Origin: an uncultured Hyphomicrobiales bacterium
GTDB lineage: Bacteria; Pseudomonadota; Alphaproteobacteria; Rhizobiales; Beijerinckiaceae
DNA: 64,000 nt
Direction: 5' to 3'
Assembly: GCA_903825465.1 (NCBI GenBank)
Contig: CAIKAR010000065.1
Span: 1-64,000, forward strand
The translations under genes were made by a program, and so were the position numbers. Below the pieces are notes generated by a model. That model did no database searches. It worked only from the letters and a program-made list of their open reading frames with translations, and was not told the origin of the DNA. Positions 26,550 through 37,583 of this stretch are shown in pieces; position 1 is the first letter of the stretch; each line of letters begins with the position of its first letter.

Positions 26550-27803
26550 ATGGACAAGTTGGTGGAAACGCTGCTGCGTCGAATCATCCGGCGGGGAACG
26601 CTGGAAGTCGAGTTCGCGCACGGACACAAGGCCATATTCGGCGACGGAACCGGCGCTCCGCTCGGTTTCAAATTTCTCACGACGGCGGCCGAAGCGCGCA
26701 TGGTCCGCGACCCCGAACTCGCGTTCGGCGAGCTTTTTACGGATGGCCAGTTGATCGTCACAAAGGGCGAACTGATCGACCTGCTGGTGCTCGCGGCCAG
26801 CAACGTCACCGGCGTCACCGGTTCTCTATTGCTTGAAATTCCGCGTCGGCTTCGCACGCTGTTGCGGCCGGTCGCCCAGTTCAACAATTTCGCGCGCGCG
26901 CGGAAAAACGTCGCGCACCATTACGATATCGACGCGCGCGTCTATGATCTCTTCCTCGATTCCGACCGGCAATATTCCTGCGCCTATTTCGAGCACGACG
27001 GCGCCTCTCTGGAAGAGGCGCAACTCGCCAAAAAGCGCCACATCGCCGCGAAGCTGCTTTTGGAACCGGGTCAGCGCGTGCTCGATATCGGCTGCGGCTG
27101 GGGCGGCCTCGGCCTCTACCTCGCGAAAATGCGCGACGCGCGCGTGACGGGCGTCACGCTTTCCAGGGAACAACTGGTGATCGCGCAAAAACGCGCGAAA
27201 GAGGCGGATCTCGCGCACCCGGTCGATTTCCGCTTTCAGGATTATCGCGATATCGCCGAAAAATACGACCGCGTTGTATCGGTGGGAATGTTCGAGCACG
27301 TCGGCATTGGCTACTTTGTCAAATTTTTCGAAAAGGTGGCGGAATCCCTGACCGACTCAGGCGTCGCGCTGATCCACACCATCGGCAAGATCGGGCCGCC
27401 GGTGGCGACGAACCCCTGGATGACGAAATACATCTTCCCGGGCGGTTACACCCCCTCGATGTCGGAAGTCCTGCCCGCGGTCGAGAAGGCTGGCCTCATA
27501 GTTTCAGATGTCGAAGTTCTCCGGCTGCATTACGCGGAAACCCTGAAAGCGTGGCGTGAGCGTTTCATGGCGCGCCGCGAGGAGGCGAAGGCGCTCTACG
27601 ACGAGCGGTTCTGCCGCATGTGGGAATTCTATCTGGCGGGTTGCGAGGCGTCGTTTCGCGTCGGCGATCTCGCCGTGTACCAATTCCAGCTTTGCAAAAA
27701 GGTCGATGTCGTTCCGCTCACGCGCGATTATATCGGCGACGCCGAAGCGGAATTGCGCCTGCGCGAAGCGGGCCCGCCGCGCCTGCGGCTCGCTGGCGAG
27801 TAG
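26550..27803 (+). CDS. cfa: Cyclopropane-fatty-acyl-phospholipid synthase
   Basis: NVAHHYDIDARVYDLFLDSDRQYSCAYFEHDGASLEEAQLAKKRHIAAKLLLEPGQRVLDIGCGWGGLGLYLA. Confidence 0.96.
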   Translation: MDKLVETLLRRIIRRGTLEVEFAHGHKAIFGDGTGAPLGFKFLTTAAEARMVRDPELAFGELFTDGQLIVTKGELIDLLVLAASNVTGVTGSLLLEIPRRLRTLLRPVAQFNNFARARKNVAHHYDIDARVYDLFLDSDRQYSCAYFEHDGASLEEAQLAKKRHIAAKLLLEPGQRVLDIGCGWGGLGLYLAKMRDARVTGVTLSREQLVIAQKRAKEADLAHPVDFRFQDYRDIAEKYDRVVSVGMFEHVGIGYFVKFFEKVAESLTDSGVALIHTIGKIGPPVATNPWMTKYIFPGGYTPSMSEVLPAVEKAGLIVSDVEVLRLHYAETLKAWRERFMARREEAKALYDERFCRMWEFYLAGCEASFRVGDLAVYQFQLCKKVDVVPLTRDYIGDAEAELRLREAGPPRLRLAGE

Positions 27804-27815
27804 CGAGAGAAGCCC

Positions 27816-28583
27816 TCACCGCCTGGCGCGGCGCTCCACCGCTTCCGCCGCCCAAATTTCCCAATTGCGGTCGATGCCTTCGCTTGCGCCCTTGCTCCGC
27901 GAACCCGGCTGACCACGCTCGCCTTCGTGGTCGCCCATGTAAATCACCGGGCCGCCTTGCGCGAGCGCGATGGCCTGCGTCGTGAGCCGGGCGGCCACCT
28001 CGGTGAAAATGGCGAGATAAACCGCTTCCTTCAGGCTTGCTCCCGCGACCGTGTCGCCATGTCCGCGCATCAAGGCCACCGGGCGGTCGCCGAGCTTTTT
28101 GGCGAGCGCGGCGCCTTTTGGCCCCGATGTCACGAGAAGATTGGGCGCGTCCGGAAAGTCGTCGCGCAAGTCGAAATTGGGCACGCCGGCGCAGAGGAAC
28201 GCGCCGGTTTGCGACACCGGGCGGAACGGCGTTTTCACAACGCCGAAAGGCACAACGGCGGGCGAATGCGAATGCACGACGCCGTTCACATCGGGACGCG
28301 CCCGGAAAACCTCGGCGTGAATGTAAAGCTCCTGGAACACCGGCTTGTTCATCGGTCCTCCGGTCGGCTTGCCGTCGAGGTCAAACTCCATGATGTCAGC
28401 GGCCTCGACCATCGAGGGCGCGCGCGCCCGCGAAAGGAAGAAACGCCCGGGATTGGCGGGGTTTCGCACGCTGACATGGCCAAAGCCATCGACGACGCCC
28501 TGATCGTAGAGAATATGGTTGGCCGTCACGAGGTCCGCGATGAGATCGGGCGGACCTATTTGAGCCCGCGTTGGCGAGGCCAT
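27816..28583 (-). CDS. Class II aldolase/adducin family protein
   Basis: DLVTANHILYDQGVVDGFGHVSVRNPANPGRFFLSRARAPSMVEAADIMEFDLDG; HSHSPAVVPFG. Confidence 0.93.
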   Translation of the reverse strand: MASPTRAQIGPPDLIADLVTANHILYDQGVVDGFGHVSVRNPANPGRFFLSRARAPSMVEAADIMEFDLDGKPTGGPMNKPVFQELYIHAEVFRARPDVNGVVHSHSPAVVPFGVVKTPFRPVSQTGAFLCAGVPNFDLRDDFPDAPNLLVTSGPKGAALAKKLGDRPVALMRGHGDTVAGASLKEAVYLAIFTEVAARLTTQAIALAQGGPVIYMGDHEGERGQPGSRSKGASEGIDRNWEIWAAEAVERRARR

Positions 28584-28688
28584 GGCGGACATCGCGAATG
28601 AAATGGCCGAAATCGACGACGCCACGCAGTCGCAAATGAGCATGCGCATGAACTTCTCCTTTGATGAATCGAGTCCCGCCAGCCCCGG

Positions 28689-29096
28689 TCAGGTGGCCCA
28701 GGGCGATCCCGAGATGTCGAACACCACGGTGTCCGGCCCGCGGAACTTGATTTCGGCGTGTCGGCCGGGTGGAACGCCATCCTTGCCGTCAACGCATTCG
28801 AGGCCCTGCGCCTCAAGCATTTCCACCCATTTTTTGGTGTCATCGACGACAACGCCAAAGTGATGAAGGCCGGTGTAGTCGATGCCTTTGCCGAGTTGAT
28901 CCCAGCGGAATTTCAAAATCGCGATGTTGATCGCGCCGTCGCTCATGAAAACGCCGGAAGGCCGTGGCGCCTCGACGGACAAATCCGCGTCAATGTGGTG
29001 CCGCGAGATTTCCGTCCAGCCGAACGTCTTCTTGTAGAATTCGGCGGCGCGGCCGGGGTGGTCGCTCGCGATGGCGATGTGCCTGATTTGCCGCAT
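28689..29096 (-). CDS. VOC (glyoxalase) family protein
   Basis: MRQIRHIAIASDHPGRAAEFYKKTFGWTEI ... GLHHFGVVVDDTKKWVEMLEAQG. Confidence 0.92.
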   Translation of the reverse strand: MRQIRHIAIASDHPGRAAEFYKKTFGWTEISRHHIDADLSVEAPRPSGVFMSDGAINIAILKFRWDQLGKGIDYTGLHHFGVVVDDTKKWVEMLEAQGLECVDGKDGVPPGRHAEIKFRGPDTVVFDISGSPWAT

Positions 29097-29204
29097 TGGA
29101 TCCTCCCGAGGTTGTGGCGGCATTTCATACGGGATCGCCGGGGGAAGCAAGCGCCGCTTGCGTCCGGCGGCGCGATCGCGGAGGAGTCCGGCGAAAGGAA
29201 TCGC

Positions 29205-30416
29205 ATGACCGCCGAAGCACTCGCGCCCGCGCCCAAAATCGCGGCCGGCACGCCGGAGTTCCGCCGCGTCAACGTGGCTGTGTTTTCCTGCGGCTTTTCG
29301 ATCTTCGCCATCCTCTATTGCACGCAGCCGGTGCTGCCGCTTCTGGCGCGCGAATTCGATGTGACGCCGGCGCAATCATCGCTCGCCCTGTCGTTGACCA
29401 CGATCACCATGGCCGTCGCCATGCTGTTCGCCAGTTCGTTGTCGGAGGTGTTCGGCCGCAAGCCGCTCATGGTGTTCGCGCTCGTCGGCTCGTCGTTGCT
29501 GACGCTGGCGCTCGCGGCGGCTCCGGACTGGAGTTCGCTGCTGTGGCTGCGAGCCCTCGCGGGCGTGACGTTGTCGGGCGCGCCAGCCGTCAGCATCGCT
29601 TATCTGGGCGAGGAAATGGAAAAAACCGATGTCGCCCGCGCCGTTGGCATTTACATCGGCGGCGGCGCGCTTGGTGGCATGAGCGGCCGGCTCGCGGCGG
29701 CCTTTCTCGCCGACTATGGCTCGTGGCGCTGGGCGATGGTTGGCCTCGGCGCGCTGGGCCTGGGATCGGCGGTGGTGTTCTGGCGGCTGCTGCCGCCATC
29801 GAGGCATTTTTCCGCCCGGCGATTCAGCTTTGGCGCGCTGGCTCTGTCGATGGCGCGCCTGTCGGCGAAGCCGGCGATCGCGCTGCTGGTCGTCGAGGGC
29901 TTCATCCTTCTCGGCGGCTATATGGCGGTGTTCAATTTCATCGGCTTTCGCCTGCAGGCCCCACCCCTCAACCTCAGCCAGAGCGCCGCGGGACTTGTAT
30001 TTTTGGTCTATCCCATCGGCGGCTACGCTTCGGCGTTCATGGGCGGCCTGGCGGGGCGCGTTGGGCGGGGCAGGGCGCTGTGCCTTTCCATCACGATCAT
30101 GATCGCGGGTTTGGCGATCATGACGCCCGACAATATTTTTGTCATCGCGGCGGGGCTCGCGACCATGACCTTCGGGTTTTTCGGCGCTCATTCGATTTCG
30201 AGCGGCTGGGCGCCTTCGGTGACCGACAGCGACAAGGCGCAGGCGACCTCGCTCTATCTTATGTTGTATTATATTGGCGGCGGCGCGGCGGGTTCCTACG
30301 CCGGCGTCTACTGGGCCAGCCACGGTTGGACCGGCGTGGCGCTTTTCGCCGGAGCGTTGATGACCGCGACGCTGGCGACCGCCGCGACGCTTTGGCGCGT
30401 CGCGCCGACGCAATGA
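29205..30416 (+). CDS. MFS transporter
   Basis: FSIFAILYCTQPVLPLLAREFDVTPAQSSLALSLTTITMAVAMLFASSLSEVFGRKPLM; about 12 TM segments. Confidence 0.95.
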   Translation: MTAEALAPAPKIAAGTPEFRRVNVAVFSCGFSIFAILYCTQPVLPLLAREFDVTPAQSSLALSLTTITMAVAMLFASSLSEVFGRKPLMVFALVGSSLLTLALAAAPDWSSLLWLRALAGVTLSGAPAVSIAYLGEEMEKTDVARAVGIYIGGGALGGMSGRLAAAFLADYGSWRWAMVGLGALGLGSAVVFWRLLPPSRHFSARRFSFGALALSMARLSAKPAIALLVVEGFILLGGYMAVFNFIGFRLQAPPLNLSQSAAGLVFLVYPIGGYASAFMGGLAGRVGRGRALCLSITIMIAGLAIMTPDNIFVIAAGLATMTFGFFGAHSISSGWAPSVTDSDKAQATSLYLMLYYIGGGAAGSYAGVYWASHGWTGVALFAGALMTATLATAATLWRVAPTQ

Positions 30417-30423
30417 GACCGCG

Positions 30424-31158
30424 ATGGAATGGCGCGACGAGGGTTTGATTGTCGGGATTCGCAAGCACGGCGAATCCAGCGCCATCGTGGAGGTTTTTTC
30501 GCGCGGCCATGGCAGGCATCTCGGCGTCGCGCGCGGCGCGCGGTCGAAAACCAACGCGCCCGCTCTGCAACCCGGCAACAGCGTGTCGGCGGTTTGGCGC
30601 GCGCGGCTCGATGAGCACATCGGCAATTGGACGCTGGAGCCGACGCGGTTGCGTTCCAGCGAAATCCTCGGCTCCGCGATGGCGCTGCATGGCGTCAATT
30701 ATCTTGGCGCGCTGGCGCGGTTGCTGCCGGAGCGCGATCCCCATCCCGCCCTCTATGAAACATTTGAGCTTGTCGCCGACCATTTGCACGCGCCGGACGT
30801 GGGGCCGGCGCTGATGGCGCGGTTAGAACTCGCGATGCTGGCGGAACTTGGCTTCGGCTTGGACCTCGAGCGCTGCGCGGCGACCGGCGCGCGCGAGGAT
30901 TTGATTTATGTTTCGCCAAAATCCGCCAAGGCCGTCAGCCGGGCCGCGGGCAAACCATGGAAAGACCGCCTGTTGCCCTTGCCGGCCTTTCTGGCGGGTG
31001 GTTCGGCGCAAGCCGATTCGACCGATGTCGCCAATGGATTCCGATTGACCGGGTATTTTCTGGAACGAGAATTTTTCGCGCCGCGCGGCTCGCCTTTGCC
31101 GGATTGCCGCCGCGCGTTCATCGCCGCGGCGATAAAGCTGATTCCCGCGAAATTTTAG
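30424..31158 (+). CDS. recO: DNA repair protein RecO
   Basis: MEWRDEGLIVGIRKHGESSAIVEVFSRGHGRHLGVARGARSKTNAPALQPGNSVSAVWRARLDEHIGNW. Confidence 0.96.
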   Translation: MEWRDEGLIVGIRKHGESSAIVEVFSRGHGRHLGVARGARSKTNAPALQPGNSVSAVWRARLDEHIGNWTLEPTRLRSSEILGSAMALHGVNYLGALARLLPERDPHPALYETFELVADHLHAPDVGPALMARLELAMLAELGFGLDLERCAATGAREDLIYVSPKSAKAVSRAAGKPWKDRLLPLPAFLAGGSAQADSTDVANGFRLTGYFLEREFFAPRGSPLPDCRRAFIAAAIKLIPAKF

Positions 31159-31346
31159 CGGCCGCAAACCACCCGCGTCTCGATTTGGCTCACGCCGTAG
31201 CCTTCGTCGAGCCGCACATCGACATTGCGGCAGCCCGCGGCGCCTTCGCGCGCCTGCGACGCGCCCATCGACGGCGGATCGAGGAAGGCAAACGCCAGGA
31301 AAGCGATTCCAGCGAGCGCGCCGATTGTAGATAAAAGCTTAATCAT
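31155..31346 (-). CDS. Small exported hypothetical protein
   Basis: MIKLLSTIGALAGIAFLAFAFLDPPSMGASQAREGAAGCRNVDVRLDEGYGVSQIETRVVCGR; signal-anchor N-terminus. Confidence 0.6.
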   Translation of the reverse strand: MIKLLSTIGALAGIAFLAFAFLDPPSMGASQAREGAAGCRNVDVRLDEGYGVSQIETRVVCGR

Positions 31347-31619
31347 CGTTCCACCAAAGCGACGCCGCCGGAATATTCCGTGGTCATGACAAATTTAACA
31401 GCGCAAACAAAAATATCGGTGCGGCGTCGCACCCGTCAGGTTAGTTGGCGCGCTAAATAGTGGCGCACGGCGAGTCGGGCTAGTGCAACGCAGCAACACA
31501 CGCGAAAAAGTATGACCGCGCGGCAAATAACGGGCGTTAACAGCTGTTACCCCCCCTGGCGCGGCGGCGGCGCAAAGTCCCCGCTTGCCGCGAATCGCCC
31601 GCTTGGTTAGGCCATCCCC

Positions 31620-33878
31620 ATGGCCAAGACCCCCACCGTTCCCCCGCCGCCGCCGCCTCCCGCCGCCGTGCAAGTCAACTTGCGCGAAGCGTTGGAGCAG
31701 CGGTATTTCGATTACGCGCTGTCCACCATCATGGGCCGCGCGCTGCCGGACGCCCGAGACGGGTTAAAGCCCGTGCACCGCCGCATCCTGCACGGCATGA
31801 ACATCCTGCGGCTCGATCCAAACACACCGTTCAAGAAGAGCGCCAAGATTGTTGGCGACGTGATGGGCTCGTTCCATCCACATGGCGATCAGGCGATCTA
31901 CGACGCGCTCGTGCGTCTCGCGCAGGACTTTTCGTCGCGTTATCCACTGGTCGACGGGCAAGGCAATTTCGGCAACATCGACGGGGATTCCGCCGCCGCC
32001 TACCGCTACACCGAAGCGCGCATGACCGAAGTCGCCGGCCTGTTGCTCGACGGAATCGACGAGGACGCGATCGACTTCCGTGACAACTACTCGGGCGACC
32101 TAAAGGAACCCATCGTCCTGCCGGCGGCGTTTCCCAATTTGCTGGCGAATGGCGCGCAGGGCATCGCGGTCGGCATGGCGACATCGATTCCGCCGCACAA
32201 CCTCGCCGAGCTGCTCGACGCCTGCCTCTATCTTGTGACGCGGCCGACGGCGACGACCGATCAGTTGATGGCCTATGTGAAGGGGCCGGACTTCCCCACG
32301 GGCGGCGTCGTCGTCGACACGCCCGAACAGATCGCCGAGACCTATCGCGTTGGGCGCGGCGCCTTCCGCCTGCGCGCGCGATGGTCGCAGGAGGACGCCG
32401 GCCGCGGCACCTGGGTCGTCGTCGTCACCGAGATTCCCTATGGCGTGCAGAAGGGGCGGCTCTACGAGAAGCTCGCCGAGCTCGTCGCCGACAAGAAGCT
32501 GCCGCTGGTCGCCGATGTGCGCGACGAATCGGCGGAAGACGTTCGGCTGGTGATCGAGCCCCGCGCGCGCAACGTCGATCCCCGCGTCATGATGGAATCC
32601 GTATTCCGGTTGAGCGAGCTGGAAACGCGCTTTCCCGTCAACATGAACGTGCTGGTCGATGGCGTCGTGCCACGCGTGGTGTCGCTCGCCGACGCGCTGA
32701 AGCAATGGCTCGACCACCGCCGCGAAGTGCTGTTGCGGCGCTCGCGATTCCGCCTCGCCCAGATCGAGCGCCGACTCGAGGTGCTGGCGGGCATGTTGAT
32801 CGTCTTCCTCAACCTCGACGAAGTGATTCGAATCATTCGCGAAGAGGACGAGCCGAAGGCGACGCTGATGGCGAAACTCGCCCTGAGCGACGTCCAGGCC
32901 GAGTATGTCCTCGACACAAGGCTCCGCGCGCTGCGCAGGCTGGAGGAAATGAAGCTGCGCGAGGAGCACGCCGAGCTCTCGAAAGAAAAGTCCGAGGTTG
33001 AAGGGCTTCTGGGCGACGAGAGCCGGCAGTGGAAGACGATTTCCTGGCAGATTCGCGAAGTCCGCAAGAAGTTCGGCCCCGAGACGAAGATCGGCAAGCG
33101 CCGCACCACGTTCGAGGAGGCGCCGAAGGCCGACGAGGCCGAGATTGTGGAAGCCATGATCGAACGCGAGCCGGTGACGGTGATTGTTTCAAAAAAAGGC
33201 TGGATTCGCGCGCTCAAGGGACAGGTCGCGGACGTGTCGTCCGTGCAGTTCAAGAACGACGACGAATTGATGACGTCTTTCTTCGCCGAGACCACGTCGA
33301 AAATTCTCGTTTACGCGACAAACGGCAAGTTCTTCACGCTCGACGCGTCAAAACTGCCGGGCGGACGCGGTTTTGGCGATCCCATCCGCCTGATGGTGGA
33401 CATCGACGACGGCGAGGACATCGTGTCGGTGTTCCCCTTCGCCGCGGGACGTAAAATGCTGATCGCGGGGAGCGATTCCCGCGGCTTTGTGGTGACGCAG
33501 GACGAGATGATTTCGTCGACGCGCAAAGGCAAGGGCGTGCTGGGCGTCGACGCGCCGGCGAAAGCCGCGCTCGCCGTCGCCGCGGGCGGCGACCACGTGG
33601 CCATTATCGGCGAAAACCGCAAGCTGCTGGTGTTTCCGCTGTCGCAAGCGCCCGAAATGGCGCGCGGCAAGGGCGTCCGCTTGCAAAAATACAAGGATGG
33701 CGCGCTGTCCGACGCCAAGACCTTTGTTCTCGGCGAGGGCCTGACCTGGACCGACGGCGCCGGCCGCGTCTTCACCGCGCGCGGCGAAGACCTCGCGCCC
33801 TATGTTGGCAACCGCGCCGAGGCCGGACGGCTGGTAACGCTGAAGGGTTTCCCGAAAAATAACCATTTTGGCGGTTAA
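31620..33878 (+). CDS. parC: DNA topoisomerase IV subunit A
   Basis: [91 protein letters not shown]. Confidence 0.97.
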   Translation: MAKTPTVPPPPPPPAAVQVNLREALEQRYFDYALSTIMGRALPDARDGLKPVHRRILHGMNILRLDPNTPFKKSAKIVGDVMGSFHPHGDQAIYDALVRLAQDFSSRYPLVDGQGNFGNIDGDSAAAYRYTEARMTEVAGLLLDGIDEDAIDFRDNYSGDLKEPIVLPAAFPNLLANGAQGIAVGMATSIPPHNLAELLDACLYLVTRPTATTDQLMAYVKGPDFPTGGVVVDTPEQIAETYRVGRGAFRLRARWSQEDAGRGTWVVVVTEIPYGVQKGRLYEKLAELVADKKLPLVADVRDESAEDVRLVIEPRARNVDPRVMMESVFRLSELETRFPVNMNVLVDGVVPRVVSLADALKQWLDHRREVLLRRSRFRLAQIERRLEVLAGMLIVFLNLDEVIRIIREEDEPKATLMAKLALSDVQAEYVLDTRLRALRRLEEMKLREEHAELSKEKSEVEGLLGDESRQWKTISWQIREVRKKFGPETKIGKRRTTFEEAPKADEAEIVEAMIEREPVTVIVSKKGWIRALKGQVADVSSVQFKNDDELMTSFFAETTSKILVYATNGKFFTLDASKLPGGRGFGDPIRLMVDIDDGEDIVSVFPFAAGRKMLIAGSDSRGFVVTQDEMISSTRKGKGVLGVDAPAKAALAVAAGGDHVAIIGENRKLLVFPLSQAPEMARGKGVRLQKYKDGALSDAKTFVLGEGLTWTDGAGRVFTARGEDLAPYVGNRAEAGRLVTLKGFPKNNHFGG

Positions 33879-33935
33879 TATCGCCGATTGGAGCGGCGGC
33901 CGCTGTCTCGCCACGCTATTGGAACCGGAGCGATC

Positions 33936-34475
33936 ATGCGTCTCGAAGCCGTCAAGATTGGCAAGAACCCGCCCGAGGACGTGAACGTCGTCATCGAGGT
34001 TCCGATCGGCGGCGAGCCGATCAAATACGAGATGGACAAGGAGTCCGGCGCGCTGATGGTGGACCGCTTTCTCTATACGGCGATGCGCTATCCCGGAAAC
34101 TACGGCTTCATTCCCCACACGCTCTCGGACGACGGCGATCCCTGCGACGTCATCATCGCCAATACGCGCGCCATCATTCCCGGCGCCATCATCAACTGCC
34201 GGATTGTCGGCGTGCTGCTGATGGAGGACGAGGCGGGCGGCGACGAAAAGCTGATCGCCGTGCCCTCGGCGAAGCTCACGCGCCGCTACGAAAACGTCCA
34301 CAACTATACCGACCTGCCGGACATCACGCTCAAGCAGATCGAGCATTTCTTCGAGCACTACAAGGATCTCGAACCCAACAAATGGGTGCGCGTGAACGGT
34401 TGGGGCGACGCCGACAAGGCGAAGGCGATGGTGATGGAGTCGATCGAACGAGCCAAGGGCAAGGGCGCCGTCTGA
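33936..34475 (+). CDS. ppa: Inorganic pyrophosphatase
   Basis: [57 protein letters not shown]. Confidence 0.97.
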   Translation: MRLEAVKIGKNPPEDVNVVIEVPIGGEPIKYEMDKESGALMVDRFLYTAMRYPGNYGFIPHTLSDDGDPCDVIIANTRAIIPGAIINCRIVGVLLMEDEAGGDEKLIAVPSAKLTRRYENVHNYTDLPDITLKQIEHFFEHYKDLEPNKWVRVNGWGDADKAKAMVMESIERAKGKGAV

Positions 34476-34517
34476 CCGCGTGGCGGCGCGCTGGACACCG
34501 CGTCGGCGATCGCAATA

Positions 34518-36308
34518 TTGGCGTGGAAAACGAGCGGGCTAGGGGCTGCCGAATTGCCGGACACCATCGATCCCATCACGCTGGAAGTGGTGCGCTACGG
34601 GCTGGTGTCGATCGCCAATCAAATCGACGCCAACATCAAGCGCACCGCCTTCAGCCCCTATATCTACGAATACAACGACTTCGCCGTTGGCCTGACCGAC
34701 GCCGAGGGCATGTTGATCGCCCAAAACACAGGGGGAATGCCGCCCTTCGTGGCGGATTCCGTTGGCATGGCCGTGCGCGACGGCTTGCGCGTCTATGGCG
34801 CGGAAAGGCTTCATCACGGCGACGTCGCGCTGTGCAATCACGCCGCCGTTCAGGGCCAGCACCTCAACAACACCGTCATGTACACGCCCATCCACGCCAG
34901 CGAGGGCCGGGGCGAATTGATCGGCTTTTTCGCCATCAACGTGCATTGGATCGACATCGGCGGCTCGGTGCCGCGCTCGACCGACATTTTCATGGAGGGC
35001 CTGCAACTCCGCTCGATCAAGCTGTGGTCGAAGGGCGAGCCCATCGAGGAAGTCTACCGCATCATCGAGAACAACACGCGGCTCCCCGCGCAATTGATGG
35101 GCGACATCGCCGCCCAGCTCGCGGGCTGCCTGCGCGGGCGCGACCTCGCCGCGCGGCTCGTCGACAAATACGGCCCGCCGGTTTTCCGCCGCGCCGTCGA
35201 GATCATTCTCAATCAATCGGAAGCCGCCGCGCGCGCCTTCATCCGTTCCATGCCGGACGGCGAATACGCGCACGAAACCTATCTGGACAACGACAGAAGC
35301 GGCGACACGCCGCTGCCGCTGCATGTGAAGGTGGTTGTCGCTGGCGACGAACTCGTGGTTGACTACAGCGGCCTCGCCGACGCGGTGAAGGGGCCGATCA
35401 ACTCCGGCTGGTTCGGCGGTGGCCAAACCACGGCGCGCGTCGCGTTCAAATATCTTTTGGGCGCGGGGGAGATGGCGAACGAAGGCACGTTCCGGCCGCT
35501 GAAGCTGATTTTGCCCCCCGGCAAAATCCTCAGCGCCGAGGCCACCGCGCCGATGGGCAACTATTCCACGCCGTTTCCAACCGTCATCGACGCGGTCGTC
35601 AAGGCGCTGGAAAAAGCCGCGCCGGAGCGCGTGCCCGGCGGACATTTCGCGACGCATTCAGGGGTGCGGTTCTACGGCAAAAAAGCGAACGGCGCGTGGT
35701 TCGACAGCCACGATTCCGGCCATGGCGGATGGGGCGCTTCCGCGACGCGCGACGGCGCCGGTCCGTTCCGAACCATGGCGCATGGCGACACCCGCCTCAT
35801 CCCGCTGGAACTCCAGGAAGCGGTGTTGCCTGTGCGCATCCGCGAGTTCTCGCTGCGGGCCGACAGCGGGGGCGCCGGCAAATTCCGCGGCGGGCTGGGC
35901 TTCCGCAAGGAATACGAAATGCTCGCGGCCTGCGAGTTGCAAACCAATCTCGACCGCACGAAGTTTCCGCCCTGGGGCGCGAATGGCGGCGGCGAGGCCG
36001 CGCCCGGTCGCTTCACGCTTATCCGAGCGGGCACCGACGATGAAATCTCCGTCGGCAAGGAAAAAGGCCTCAAGCTCGCGGCGGGCGACCTGTTGCGCGT
36101 GGAAACGGGCGGCGGCGGTGGCTGGGGACCGGCGACGGAGCGCTCGCTGGCGGCGATCCAGCGCGATTTGGCGGAAGGCTACGTCACGGCCGCCGCCGCG
36201 CTCAGGGACTACGGAGCGCGCGCCACGCAAGGCGCGGCGGCGAGTCCTCTTATTTCGGATTCGAATCCCGCGCCATCAGCGCCAGCGCTTCCTGCACCGT
36301 CGTCATGA
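34518..36308 (+). CDS. Hydantoinase B/oxoprolinase family protein
   Basis: TTG start; DPITLEVVRYGLVSIANQIDANIKRTAFSPYIYEYNDFAVGLTDAEGMLIAQ; GGGGGWGPA near C-terminus. Confidence 0.94.
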   Translation: MAWKTSGLGAAELPDTIDPITLEVVRYGLVSIANQIDANIKRTAFSPYIYEYNDFAVGLTDAEGMLIAQNTGGMPPFVADSVGMAVRDGLRVYGAERLHHGDVALCNHAAVQGQHLNNTVMYTPIHASEGRGELIGFFAINVHWIDIGGSVPRSTDIFMEGLQLRSIKLWSKGEPIEEVYRIIENNTRLPAQLMGDIAAQLAGCLRGRDLAARLVDKYGPPVFRRAVEIILNQSEAAARAFIRSMPDGEYAHETYLDNDRSGDTPLPLHVKVVVAGDELVVDYSGLADAVKGPINSGWFGGGQTTARVAFKYLLGAGEMANEGTFRPLKLILPPGKILSAEATAPMGNYSTPFPTVIDAVVKALEKAAPERVPGGHFATHSGVRFYGKKANGAWFDSHDSGHGGWGASATRDGAGPFRTMAHGDTRLIPLELQEAVLPVRIREFSLRADSGGAGKFRGGLGFRKEYEMLAACELQTNLDRTKFPPWGANGGGEAAPGRFTLIRAGTDDEISVGKEKGLKLAAGDLLRVETGGGGGWGPATERSLAAIQRDLAEGYVTAAAALRDYGARATQGAAASPLISDSNPAPSAPALPAPSS

Positions 36309-37023
36309 ACTGCGCGGGAAAAATGATCGTCGAATTCTTCTCGACCGAAATCTCCGCCATCGTCTGCAACGTCCGCAATTGCAGCGCCACCGGATGCGCG
36401 GTGATGATGTCGGCGGCCTCGCCGAGTTTCACCGCCGCCTGATACTCGCCCTCCGCCGCCACGATCTTGGCGCGGCGTTCGCGCTCGGCCTCCGCTTCCC
36501 GCGCCATCGCGCGCTGCATGTTGTCGGGCAACATGATGTCCTTGATTTCGACGGCGGTGACCTTGGCGCCCCAGGGCTCGGTATGGCCGTCGATCACATC
36601 CTTGATCTGCTGGTTGATGCCGGCGGTGTCGGCCAACAGTTGGTCGAGACTAAAGCGTCCCACGACGTTGCGCACCGTTGTCTGGCTGATCTGATTGACG
36701 GCGTTGTAGATGTTCTCGATCACGATGACCGCGCGCTCGGGATCGACGATGTTGTAATAGGCGACCGCCGCGATATCGATGGAGACGTTGTCGCGCGTGA
36801 TGATCTTCTGCGACGGGATTTGCATGGTCACGGTGCGCAGCGACACCCGCGTCATGCTCTGCACGGGCGCGAAAATAATATTGAGGCCGGGCTGGCGAAC
36901 CCCGGCGAATTTGCCGAGGTAGAACACCACGCCCCGCTCGTATTCGCGCAGCACGCGAAGGCAGCTGAGCAAATAGAGGACGACCACCAGAGCGACCAAC
37001 GGGAAGGTCAAGACCATCGCCAA
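36250..37023 (-). CDS. SPFH/Band 7 family protein (slipin)
   Basis: REYERGVVFYLGKFAGVRQPGLNIIFAPVQSMTRVSLRTVTMQIPSQKIITRDNVSIDIAAVAYYNIVDPERAVIVIENIYNAVNQISQTTVRNVVG. Confidence 0.95.
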   Translation of the reverse strand: MAMVLTFPLVALVVVLYLLSCLRVLREYERGVVFYLGKFAGVRQPGLNIIFAPVQSMTRVSLRTVTMQIPSQKIITRDNVSIDIAAVAYYNIVDPERAVIVIENIYNAVNQISQTTVRNVVGRFSLDQLLADTAGINQQIKDVIDGHTEPWGAKVTAVEIKDIMLPDNMQRAMAREAEAERERRAKIVAAEGEYQAAVKLGEAADIITAHPVALQLRTLQTMAEISVEKNSTIIFPAQFMTTVQEALALMARDSNPK

Positions 37024-37075
37024 GCTCCTTTGTCGCCGCCGGGCGGCCGAACGTCGCGGCGTTTTCCTCGTTTGA

Positions 37076-37456
37076 TTACGGCGCGATGCACTCCAGCGGG
37101 CGCATGTAGCCGATGTCGGAGCCGCAGGTCGGCGTTTGCCAAGGGTCGCAGCTCTCGTTGTTTCGCTGAATGAAAGCGAGGCAAACTTGGTGTCGAGCTT
37201 CGAGGTTTTTGCCGCCCGGCAGCTTCAAACCGGATTCCGCGGCGGCGGCTGTCCTGCTTCGCGAACTCGCGCGGACGCGGCGGCGCTTCTTCAACCGATG
37301 CCTGGCGGGCGCCGCCTGACCGGACGCGGCGGGGCTCGCCGCGGCGGCTTCGGGCGCCGGGGCGGGTGTTGGCGCGTCTTCGGCCAAGGCGGGGCCTGCA
37401 TGCGCATACGCGAGCGCCAGAGCGCCAAATATCAAACCAATGCCACCACGAAACAT
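37076..37456 (-). CDS. Exported hypothetical protein, possibly DUF3551-like
   Basis: Signal peptide; Cys-containing C-terminus HQVCLAFIQRNNESCDPWQTPTCGSDIGYMRPLECIAP. Confidence 0.6.
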   Translation of the reverse strand: MFRGGIGLIFGALALAYAHAGPALAEDAPTPAPAPEAAAASPAASGQAAPARHRLKKRRRVRASSRSRTAAAAESGLKLPGGKNLEARHQVCLAFIQRNNESCDPWQTPTCGSDIGYMRPLECIAP

Positions 37457-37583
37457 TCAGGCCTCCATATGCGGCGCCCCGCGAGCCCGCCGCGGCCGCG
37501 ATTGACGCCTCGTTCAAAAGCATTTCCAATGGTAGACAAATCGAGCGTGGTTAACAAGCGCGGGCGCGCGGGAGGCAAGACAA

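Noticed and set aside
31560-31700. GGC/CCG-rich low-complexity stretch near the parC start as a regulatory repeat
   Set aside because: Simple Pro-rich coding sequence (PPPPPPPAA) plus GC-rich 5' region; nothing beyond composition supports regulation.
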